NCBI GenBank assembly: GCA_029262175.1
Contig: JAJCZV010000126.1
Span: 1 to 32,937 of the forward strand
Direction of reading: 5' to 3'
Length of the DNA: 32,937 nt
From: Gemmatimonadota bacterium
GTDB taxonomy: Bacteria > Gemmatimonadota > Gemmatimonadetes > Palauibacterales > Palauibacteraceae
Positions 1 through 6,773 of the stretch are shown here, piece by piece. Under the pieces are notes generated by a model that made no database searches, was not told where the DNA came from, and was given only the letters and a program-made list of their open reading frames with translations. Positions within the stretch are counted from its first letter, which is position 1, and every line of letters begins with the position of its first letter. Position numbers and translations under genes: made by a program.

Positions 1-15
1 CCTGGGGAGTCGGCC

Positions 16-1059
16 ATGCCGTCAACGCCGTGGTCGATCGAAGACTACCAACCGCAGGCGGACGACGGCATCCGCGTGCTCATCATTCACGATATGGAGG
101 GATTGTCCGGCCAGGACGATCCGAGTTCGTTCGATTTCGGGACGGATCTCTACCCGATGGGTCAGGAACTGCTCGCCGCCGACATCAACGCCGTCATCGA
201 CGGCCTCTTTGCCGGCGGAGCCACCGAGGTCCTGATCGCCGACGGACACGGGAGCGGGAATCCCGAGCCTGACCTGCGCGCGGACTTACTCGACCCCCGC
301 GCACGACAAATTATCCGCGACGAGCCGTTCGATACCTACTTCGATCTTCCGGAGTCGGAAGCCATCGATGCGGTCGCGGTCGTCGGCATGCATGCAAAGA
401 CGGGTAGCCGGGGGTTCGCGTCGCACACGTTCACGCTTGGGATCGACCTGCTCATCAACGGGCACTCGATCACCGAGACCGAACTGGTCGCGCTCTCCTG
501 GGGACGGGTCGGAGTCCCGGTGATCTTTGCGTCGGGTGACGACCGGCTGGCGGGGGACCTCGCGACCATGCCATGGATCGAATACGTAACGGTCAAGGAG
601 GCGACCGCGGCCGACAGCGCCAATCTTCGACCGTTGATCGAGGGACGCGCAGATTTGCGGGCCGGAGCTCAACGCGCCGTTGAGAATCTCACGTCGGCCA
701 AGGCGATGAGGGTGAACACGCCGATCTTCGCATCTCTGCATGCAGTGCCGCCTGCCAGCCTCCGGTTCTTGGACGGCATCCCCGGAGTGGAGTACGAGGA
801 TGATACGCTTACGTTCGTGACCGATGACATGCGGGCCGCGTACGACGGGCTGGTCGAGATCGTGGGCGCGGCGACGGTCGGATATCTGAGCCTGCTACAG
901 GAGGTGGTGCGCGACCGACCCGATGGCGATGAGATCATGGCTGCGTTTCGTGCCGCGTTGTCGCAACGGTGGTTCGATCAGGAGTCCGGTCGGTACGAGC
1001 GCCCGACGCCCACGGCCGGAGGCACGAGCGGGCCTGGACGCTATCACGGGTATCGCTAA
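16..1059 (+). CDS. M55 family D-aminopeptidase (DppA-like)
   Basis: This protein of 347 residues resembles zinc D-aminopeptidases of family M55, which cleave N-terminal D-residues from short peptides such as D-Ala-D-Ala and usually form large ring oligomers. Visible family motifs are HDMEG (D26, E28), ADGHG (H78), GMHAKTG (H126) and H137. Their spacing matches the metal ligands D8, E10, H60 and H104 and the catalytic H115 of Bacillus subtilis DppA as I recall them. The fifth ligand is probably E154, followed by the family-like VPVIFASGDD segment. The length is greater than the roughly 275 residues of DppA because of a C-terminal extension rich in Gly, Pro and Arg. The ATG has a GGGGAG box six bases upstream, but the frame is open to the window edge, so a longer N-terminus cannot be excluded. 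No signal peptide is visible. It converges on the serine hydrolase gene with a 28-base gap. Confidence 0.88.
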   Translation: MPSTPWSIEDYQPQADDGIRVLIIHDMEGLSGQDDPSSFDFGTDLYPMGQELLAADINAVIDGLFAGGATEVLIADGHGSGNPEPDLRADLLDPRARQIIRDEPFDTYFDLPESEAIDAVAVVGMHAKTGSRGFASHTFTLGIDLLINGHSITETELVALSWGRVGVPVIFASGDDRLAGDLATMPWIEYVTVKEATAADSANLRPLIEGRADLRAGAQRAVENLTSAKAMRVNTPIFASLHAVPPASLRFLDGIPGVEYEDDTLTFVTDDMRAAYDGLVEIVGAATVGYLSLLQEVVRDRPDGDEIMAAFRAALSQRWFDQESGRYERPTPTAGGTSGPGRYHGYR

Positions 1060-1087
1060 CGGCTCGTGATGGGCGGGCGGCCTCTCG

Positions 1088-2248
1088 TCATGGGTCGACG
1101 AGGTTCAAAATCGGCCAGATGATTTGGAGCATCAACGGGACGTCCTCATCGTTCGAGAGCGTGCTGATGGCGACGCCGGATTCGGGGACGAGGACGAGCC
1201 ACGTGCGAGTCTCGTCCTGGCTGCCCGAGTGCAGGTAGACGGTCTTGCCACCCAGATCATCAACAGGAGCGACGGTGATGCCGAATCCGTAGTACTGAGG
1301 GGGTTCGGCACCTGGAGGCGGGACGGTCTGGGCGGCCATACTCTCCTCGCTCACGAGGCGCCCTGCGTGCCAGGCCAGAGCGAAGCGAACGAGATCGCTT
1401 GCAGTCGATACGTGACCGCCGGCCGGCAGGTTCTCACTCACATCTCGAAACTGCGATCGACGCAACTCGCCCGAACCCGCGCGAACGTAGCCACGGGCAC
1501 GGTTCGGGATGATGGCATGTGCGTCGTCGTTGCGAGTAAGGGTCATTCCGGACGGGTCGAAGACGTGCGCCTTCAAGACCTCGTCGTAGCTGACGCCCGA
1601 GGCGCCACGCAGAATGCAGCCCACGAGTCGATAGCCAAAGGAGGTATACCGAAAATCCGTTCCCGGCTCGAAAAGAAGCGGGTCATCCTTGAAGCGGTTG
1701 ATGGGCCCAACCGTGTTGTCGTAGCGCGTCGTCGTCCAACGCGACGCCTCCTCCTGTTTCTCTCGAAGCGCCCGACGCTCCTCGGGTGTTTGCGGATCCT
1801 CTCCGTTCGCACCCCAGTAGTGTCGCACGCCGCCTCGATGGGCCAGCAAGTCGCGCGTCGTGAGCGGCCACTCCTTCTCCGGAAAGGCGCGACAGTACTC
1901 CTGCACGGGCGCATCCAGATCGAGTTGTCCGAGTTCGACGAGCCGCATGGCCGCCGCAGCGGTCATCCATTTGGAAATGGACGCGGTACGAAAGCGCGTC
2001 TCGTCGGTTACGGGGATGCCGTGCTCGAGATCCGCCATCCCGTAGGCCCCACTCCAGGCGACCTCTCCACCAACCCCGACCGCGACTTGGAGTCCGACGA
2101 CGTCATTGTCGGCGACCCACGTCGACACGATGCGGTCCACCGCCGCAGCCGCGGCCGGATCGAGAGTTTGCGCTTGGGCGTGATCTGTGTACGCCGACGG
2201 ACCGCAGGCCAGGAAGACGCTAGCGATCGCCGTTGCGCGTAGGGTCAA
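1088..2248 (-). CDS. Secreted beta-lactamase-fold serine hydrolase (class C / DD-peptidase family)
   Basis: This is an exported serine hydrolase of the beta-lactamase / D-alanyl-D-alanine carboxypeptidase / esterase superfamily. The SxxK catalytic motif is SISK (S90, K93 with the start used here). A YTS triad follows in FRYTSFGY, and an HSGS motif near the C-terminus corresponds to the KTG/HxG element. I place the start at the TTG at 2248-2246. It overlaps the TGA of the upstream NTF2-like gene in a TTGA and gives a clean signal peptide ending near AQA. A longer frame reaches 2452 but would put 68 Arg/Pro-rich residues before the signal peptide and overlap the upstream gene deeply. The substrate cannot be read from sequence: peptidoglycan peptides, beta-lactams and esters are all possible. 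It is probably co-transcribed with the NTF2-like gene and ADOP permease upstream. Confidence 0.85.
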   Translation of the reverse strand: MTLRATAIASVFLACGPSAYTDHAQAQTLDPAAAAAVDRIVSTWVADNDVVGLQVAVGVGGEVAWSGAYGMADLEHGIPVTDETRFRTASISKWMTAAAAMRLVELGQLDLDAPVQEYCRAFPEKEWPLTTRDLLAHRGGVRHYWGANGEDPQTPEERRALREKQEEASRWTTTRYDNTVGPINRFKDDPLLFEPGTDFRYTSFGYRLVGCILRGASGVSYDEVLKAHVFDPSGMTLTRNDDAHAIIPNRARGYVRAGSGELRRSQFRDVSENLPAGGHVSTASDLVRFALAWHAGRLVSEESMAAQTVPPPGAEPPQYYGFGITVAPVDDLGGKTVYLHSGSQDETRTWLVLVPESGVAISTLSNDEDVPLMLQIIWPILNLVDP

Positions 2249-2742
2249 GTGTCGGCCAAGGGGTGCACGTCTACCCGGAGCAGACGCCAGCCGAGATCGC
2301 TTCGAACCCAGACCTCCGCCAGGGCAGCGCCCGACTTCGACTGCTCGCCTGCTGGACCAAGGTACGTTTCCTCGACCATCCGACGGGTGAACGCGAGGTC
2401 TCCTCTTATCAGAATCTCGAGGTGTTGAGTTTGCCGGTCTGCCACGCGCCAACCCTCATCGAACCACTCGCGGACTCCCTCGACCCAGTCATGCTTATCG
2501 TTCATCACCGCACTGCCGATGGTCCAGCGACTAAACCCTTCTGCCAACACGGCCCCGTAGGCGTCCGCGCCCGTTCCATTCGGTGCGGTCGAGTCGGAGA
2601 GTTCCTCCATTGCCGCGAGGACCTCGCGTTGTTCCGGCGTCCATGAGTCTTGAGCGAGGGCGCCCGACGACGGGCAAAGCACCGCGAGAGCCAACGCTAC
2701 ACCGCGCCAACAGGCTCTGGTCCGATCCTGTCCGACTTTCAA
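2245..2742 (-). CDS. Secreted NTF2-like (SnoaL/DUF4440-type) protein
   Basis: This protein of 165 residues has an N-terminal signal peptide ending at GALAQ. It is followed by one NTF2-like cone domain of the SnoaL/DUF4440 type: an N-terminal helix, the pattern GFSRWTIG, a central aromatic helix (WVEGVREWFDEGW), and the terminal strands ALAEVWVRSDLGWRLLRVDVHP. Family members are small pocket proteins with very diverse roles, so no reaction can be assigned. The start is TTG, chosen because GGAGGT lies about nine bases upstream and the frame gives a proper signal peptide. The stop overlaps the TTG start of the following serine hydrolase, which suggests coupled translation. It lies 24 bases after the ADOP permease. 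A second protein of the same fold lies at 28346-28792. Confidence 0.8.
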   Translation of the reverse strand: MKVGQDRTRACWRGVALALAVLCPSSGALAQDSWTPEQREVLAAMEELSDSTAPNGTGADAYGAVLAEGFSRWTIGSAVMNDKHDWVEGVREWFDEGWRVADRQTQHLEILIRGDLAFTRRMVEETYLGPAGEQSKSGAALAEVWVRSDLGWRLLRVDVHPLADT

Positions 2743-2766
2743 GACGTCTGACCTCCATTCCCGCCG

Positions 2767-5196
2767 CTACTGACTCGAACGCAACACCGTCGCGGGGTCG
2801 ACACGCGTCGCTCCTGCGGCCGGAATATACGTGGCCAAGAACGTGACGCCCAAGAGGAACAGCGCCAGTCCGGCATACACGGGGACGTCGATCGGACTGA
2901 CCTCGAACAGAAAGCCGCGAAGAAGCTGCGTGAGCGAGAGGGCGGCTACGATCCCGATCGCGATCCCGATTCCCGCCAGAGCCAGCCCTTCCAGGGCGAT
3001 CCAGCGTCGGACCGCTCGGCCGTCGGCGCCCAGCGCCATGCGGATCCCGATCTCCGAAGTACGTTGCACCACCGTGTAAGAGAGCACCCCGAAGATGCCG
3101 ATGCCCGCGAGCAACATGGCGAGCGCGCTAAAGGTGGCGAGGATGCCGCCAAGCGCGGTGTCGTTTTGCAGTGTGTTCTCGAGCACTTCCTGCATCGTCG
3201 TGACGTGGGAGAGCGGGGCGTCCGGGTCTATGGCGGCCAGCTCGCCCCGCAGCGCTCCAACCAACGAAGTCGGAGGAACTGACGTCTTGACCATGATCGA
3301 CATGTCCATGCCGGTTTGCGTGCCCGATTGCTGATAAGGAATGTAGACTTGGATCCTGGACGGCGCCTCGAGTTCGTAGTGACGGACGTTCTGCGCCAAG
3401 CCGACGATCGTGCGCAGAATCGGCTCCCCGCTTCCTTGCGGGCCGGTGAACTCGAAGATGACGCGCTTACCGATGGGATTCTCGCCTGGCCAGTACCGCT
3501 CTGCCATCGTTTCGTCGATGATGGCCACTGGGGCTGCGGGTTCGCGATCGGAGCTTGTAAAAGCGCGGCCGCGGACAATCGGAACGCCCAACGTCTCGAA
3601 GTAACTCTCCGAGACCACCCCATACAGCACCGAGTCGCCGTTGTCAGGCGTGATCGCTTGCCCCTCTGGCCAGATCCGACGTTCCCAAGACCGGTTTCCA
3701 AGCGGCAGCAGCAAGGTGATCGCCGCGTTCTCCGCGCCCGGTAGGGCGCCGGCTCGTCGCTCGATTTCCTCGTAGAACCCCCGCCACGCCTCTGGGCTGT
3801 CGTAGCGGTTGGTATTGATCGGAATGCTGGCTGTGAGGAGCCCTTCGGTATCAAAGCCCTTGTCGACGGTCCTTAGTTCGTGGAGGCTTCGGATCATGAG
3901 ACCGGCGCCGACGAGGAGGACCATGGACAGCGCAACCTCGGCCACCACCAACGCACCGCGCAGCCGTTTGTTGCCGCGGGTCGCGCTTCGCGAACCTTCT
4001 TTTAGGTCGCCGGAAAGGTCGGGTCTCGAAGCGCGAAGGGCGGGAACGAGTCCAAACAGAAGCCCGGAAGAAGCCGCGATGAGGAAGGTGAACGCGAGCA
4101 CCGTGGCGTCGAGCCCGATGCGATCACCGGTCGTGGCCATGGTCTGCGGCAGCAGCGGCGCGAGCGCCCGGAGCGCTAACAAGGCCACCGCGATTCCGAG
4201 GGTCCCGCCCAACAGTGAAAGCAGCATGCTCTCGACCATGAGCCCGCGAACGATGGTGCCCCGTCCCGCTCCGAGCGCGGTCCGTACGGCGACCTCCTGT
4301 TTTCGACCTTCGCCACGCGCGAGCGTGAGGTTCGCCACGTTCGCCGTCGCGATGAGCAGGACGAAGCCCACCGCGCCAAAAAGGATCCAAAGGGCCGCCC
4401 CGAGATCCCCCGTCAAGAACTCGTCGAGGGCTCGGACCTCCACGCTGGCGTTTTCGAGTCCGACCTCTTCCGTGACGCCCTCGTTGATCCGCGCGATGTC
4501 CTGCATGGCCGAACCCGCGGTCGAGCCCGACGCCAAGCGGGCATAGATCCGCGTCCCGAAGGAGCTTTCGCGAACGGTCCACGGCAGACCTGGCAGACTT
4601 CCCATCGGGACGTAGACCTGTACCTCCGGCGCCGGGAACGACCACCCCGGTGGGAGGACGCCCACGATGGGGTGCGGCCGACCGTTCAACACGATCGACT
4701 CGCCGATGACCCCGGGATCCTCGCCAAACCGGTCCACCCAGAACCCGTGTCCCAGAACGACGATCGGTGGCGAGCCGAGTTCCGTTTCTGCCGGGCCGAA
4801 GAGACGGCCGCGGAACGCCGTCACGCCAAGCGTGGCCCATAGATCTCCGAGTACGGCTCGCGTATCCAAGACCTCGGCCTGTCCCGTGCCGGTGAACGTG
4901 AGGCTCCAGCCGGCCGTCGCCGCAAAGCGATCGAACTCGTCGCTCTCCTGCCAACTCTCGTAGTTGGGTATCGAGGTGGAGATGTTGAAGCCCTGACGAG
5001 AGATGACGTCGAGGGTGACGAGCCGGTCGGGCTCCTCGTACGGGAGTGCGTCGAGAAGCGACCCCTTGATCAACGTGAAGATGGCCGTCACGCCGCCCAT
5101 CGCGAGCGCGATCGTGAGCGCAGCCACGAGGGCGAACCCCGGTCGACGCGAAAGGGAACGGACGGCGATGCGAACGTCTTGGAGAAGTCCGGACAT
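2767..5196 (-). CDS. ADOP-type MacB/FtsX permease without ATPase (permease 1)
   Basis: This inner-membrane permease of 809 residues is built from two fused MacB-like halves, the arrangement called ADOP. Each half has one transmembrane helix followed by a periplasmic MacB_PCD domain and a helical FtsX domain. Helices are visible near residues 20-42, 267-290, 318-345, 367-390, 415-437, 685-707, 735-757 and 773-795. The signature VAVRTALGAGR (about 302-312) and its counterpart IGIRMALGADGR (about 717-728) mark the two FtsX modules. The protein starts directly with the LLQDVRIAVRSLSRRPGF entry segment and lacks the N-terminal prefix domains present in the other two ADOP proteins here. No ABC ATPase is encoded nearby. 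Members are presumed to act in export or mechanotransmission with an ATPase encoded elsewhere; the substrate is unknown. AAAGGTAG precedes the ATG. Confidence 0.9.
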   Translation of the reverse strand: MSGLLQDVRIAVRSLSRRPGFALVAALTIALAMGGVTAIFTLIKGSLLDALPYEEPDRLVTLDVISRQGFNISTSIPNYESWQESDEFDRFAATAGWSLTFTGTGQAEVLDTRAVLGDLWATLGVTAFRGRLFGPAETELGSPPIVVLGHGFWVDRFGEDPGVIGESIVLNGRPHPIVGVLPPGWSFPAPEVQVYVPMGSLPGLPWTVRESSFGTRIYARLASGSTAGSAMQDIARINEGVTEEVGLENASVEVRALDEFLTGDLGAALWILFGAVGFVLLIATANVANLTLARGEGRKQEVAVRTALGAGRGTIVRGLMVESMLLSLLGGTLGIAVALLALRALAPLLPQTMATTGDRIGLDATVLAFTFLIAASSGLLFGLVPALRASRPDLSGDLKEGSRSATRGNKRLRGALVVAEVALSMVLLVGAGLMIRSLHELRTVDKGFDTEGLLTASIPINTNRYDSPEAWRGFYEEIERRAGALPGAENAAITLLLPLGNRSWERRIWPEGQAITPDNGDSVLYGVVSESYFETLGVPIVRGRAFTSSDREPAAPVAIIDETMAERYWPGENPIGKRVIFEFTGPQGSGEPILRTIVGLAQNVRHYELEAPSRIQVYIPYQQSGTQTGMDMSIMVKTSVPPTSLVGALRGELAAIDPDAPLSHVTTMQEVLENTLQNDTALGGILATFSALAMLLAGIGIFGVLSYTVVQRTSEIGIRMALGADGRAVRRWIALEGLALAGIGIAIGIVAALSLTQLLRGFLFEVSPIDVPVYAGLALFLLGVTFLATYIPAAGATRVDPATVLRSSQ

Positions 5197-5230
5197 AGTC
5201 GACTACCTTTTGGGCGTGCGGAGAGGGCTG

Positions 5231-5244
5231 GTCTCGATTGAGAC
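5231..5244. repeat. Small perfect inverted repeat upstream of permease 1
   Basis: GTCTC and GAGAC flank the four bases GATT in the 116-base gap between the zinc-ribbon gene and the ADOP permease gene. It could be an operator or a short mRNA hairpin in the permease leader. No T-run follows on either strand, so it is not an obvious terminator. Such a short palindrome can occur by chance. Confidence 0.3.
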
Positions 5245-5312
5245 GAGCGTTACGCCCCGAGGGTTGGAACCAGGGCTACGTTCAGTCCGCCCGCCGCCGG
5301 CTCGCACGGCCG

Positions 5313-6284
5313 CTAGAGCTCGGCGTCGATGATTCCGGCAAGTTCGTCGGCGCGACGCCATCCGGCCTCGAGGTCCGCCGCCAAAGCAGCGAGACGGTGC
5401 CGTTCGGCCCCATCATTGACGCAGATCTCGAGCGCCAGACGCTCGATCCGTGGGAGTTGACGCAGCTGTTGTCGGCGGCCGGCGAGCGTCCCCACGAATT
5501 CGGCGGCCGAGCCCGCCCCGTCGATCAGCCGCACGGCTTTGTCCAATTCACGTTGCGTCGCCCCACCGACGTTGTGCCAAGCGAGCACCCGCTGCAGAAC
5601 CCACTCCGACGCCTGCGGGCTAAACCCGTACGTCTTCTCGACCGTCCACGGGTCGCATCGGCTACAGGGCAGACCGACCATCGGCAGACCATCGGCATCG
5701 GGCGCCAATACCAGGTCCGGCGACTTGAAGAAGAACAATCGAATGAGGACGCTGTTGCAGCTTGGACACGGCGCCCGGCCGCACCAAGCCGTGCCTCGAA
5801 ACCGCCGCCAGCGAAGCACCTCGACCCGGCGGTTGGTCACGCCCCGGAAATCTCCCGTCACCGACTCGAAGCCCAACGACCGACCCAACGTGGAAACCGC
5901 GGTGTAGGTGGCGGCGCCGACGCCGGTCAGCGAACTGGTGAAGTGGTCTCGTCGGCGACGCAATTGTCGGCCGTATCGCCACCAGGCCTCCTCGCGAGAG
6001 GGAGGGGCGCCGACGCGAACCAGCTGTCTTCCTTCGGACTCGATCAGTGCGACGTGATCGGTCTCGAACAGCACGCGTGCCCGGTCTCGCGCTCTCCTCT
6101 CCAGCGTCTCCAGCGCATGGGCCCGGTCGTCCGTCCACCAGAGATTCCATCCATGACAGCGATCACAGATGGTCCACACGCGCTCGTTCTTCGAGTCGAA
6201 CGCGATGCGGACATTCGGGCGGACGCCGCGGAGATCTTGGCGTCCGGCCAGCGCGCGATCGCAGTACAGACAGTACCGATCCAT
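5313..6284 (-). CDS. Multi-CxxC zinc-ribbon protein of unknown function
   Basis: I do not recognise a characterised family. The 323-residue protein has no signal peptide or membrane segment. It carries four cysteine knuckles: C5-x2-C8, C40-x2-C43, a CGRAPCPSC cluster (C168, C173, C176) and C207-x2-C210. These would form two zinc ribbons, one at the N-terminus (about 1-50) and one in the middle (about 165-212). Between them lies a very Arg- and Trp-rich stretch (WWRYGRQLRRRRDHF), and the C-terminal third is helical and charged. This suggests a cytoplasmic nucleic-acid- or protein-binding role, but that is inference. I chose the ATG at 6284, which puts the first CxxC at the natural N-terminus; a TTG at 6317 would add 11 residues. 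It is divergent from the PadR gene at 6432 and is the first gene of the minus-strand block leading to ADOP permease 1. Confidence 0.7.
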   Translation of the reverse strand: MDRYCLYCDRALAGRQDLRGVRPNVRIAFDSKNERVWTICDRCHGWNLWWTDDRAHALETLERRARDRARVLFETDHVALIESEGRQLVRVGAPPSREEAWWRYGRQLRRRRDHFTSSLTGVGAATYTAVSTLGRSLGFESVTGDFRGVTNRRVEVLRWRRFRGTAWCGRAPCPSCNSVLIRLFFFKSPDLVLAPDADGLPMVGLPCSRCDPWTVEKTYGFSPQASEWVLQRVLAWHNVGGATQRELDKAVRLIDGAGSAAEFVGTLAGRRQQLRQLPRIERLALEICVNDGAERHRLAALAADLEAGWRRADELAGIIDAEL

Positions 6285-6342
6285 GCCTGAACTTGGGGCT
6301 TCGCGGCTTTCTCGCAAAGAGCCGAGCGCCTGCCCTTGCCTA

Positions 6343-6385
6343 TCTAGGTCAAGGGTTGATACGTTGGCCTAGGTCGTCTAGGTCA
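6343..6385. promoter_or_regulatory. Three CTAGGTC repeats in the divergent PadR/zinc-ribbon promoter region
   Basis: The 147-base divergent region between the zinc-ribbon gene and the PadR gene contains the heptamer CTAGGTC three times: within 6343-6351 (TCTAGGTCA), 6368-6376 (CCTAGGTCG) and 6377-6385 (TCTAGGTCA). The last two are exactly tandem. PadR proteins generally repress their own operon from short repeat or palindromic operators just upstream, so this is the best candidate operator for the PadR at 6432. The assignment to PadR is inference; no sharp -35/-10 pair was found. Confidence 0.45.
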
Positions 6386-6431
6386 CGCGCTGGGACCATA
6401 CAACTGCGAACGGATTCGAGGAGAAACGACG

Positions 6432-6773
6432 ATGCCAAGCCCGATCGAGATCCTGCCCGGGACCCTCGAATTGCTCGTGATGAAGGCACTGGTCGGCGTC
6501 GACTCGATGCACGGGTTCGACATCTTGCGCTGGCTTCGATCGGCGACGGACGAGGAGCTGGTGGTCGAGGAAGGAAGTCTGTATCCGGCCTTGCACCGCA
6601 TGCAGCGCCGAGGCTGGCTCGTCCCCGAGTGGGGGATCTCTGACCGGGGGCGCAGGGCCAAGTACTACACCCTGACGGTCCCGGGCCACAAAGAACTGGC
6701 TCGGCAGGAGCAGAGTTGGCACCGGTACGTCTCGATCGTCGGCAAGGTGATCGCCGCGGGAGCGGCCGCGTGA
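6432..6773 (+). CDS. PadR family transcriptional regulator (permease 2 cassette)
   Basis: This protein of 113 residues is a stand-alone PadR winged-helix domain. It shows the typical opening ILPGTLELLVMKAL, the recognition-helix region EEGSLYPALHRMQRRGWL and the wing RRAKYYTLTVPGHKEL, followed by one C-terminal dimerisation helix. Short PadR proteins of this subtype usually precede ADOP permeases and act as ligand-responsive repressors of their own operon. The ATG is preceded by GAGGAGAAA at a good distance. The stop codon overlaps the GTG start of the ADOP permease (GTGA), so the two are almost certainly co-translated. Three CTAGGTC repeats lie 47-89 bases upstream and may be its operator. 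The ligand is unknown. Confidence 0.92.
   Translation: MPSPIEILPGTLELLVMKALVGVDSMHGFDILRWLRSATDEELVVEEGSLYPALHRMQRRGWLVPEWGISDRGRRAKYYTLTVPGHKELARQEQSWHRYVSIVGKVIAAGAAA

Noticed and set aside
1124..2242. 372-residue open frame on the plus strand opposite the serine hydrolase gene
   Set aside because: It is the antisense shadow of a well-supported enzyme gene in GC-rich DNA. Its translation is Arg-rich, has no family motifs and no ribosome site.
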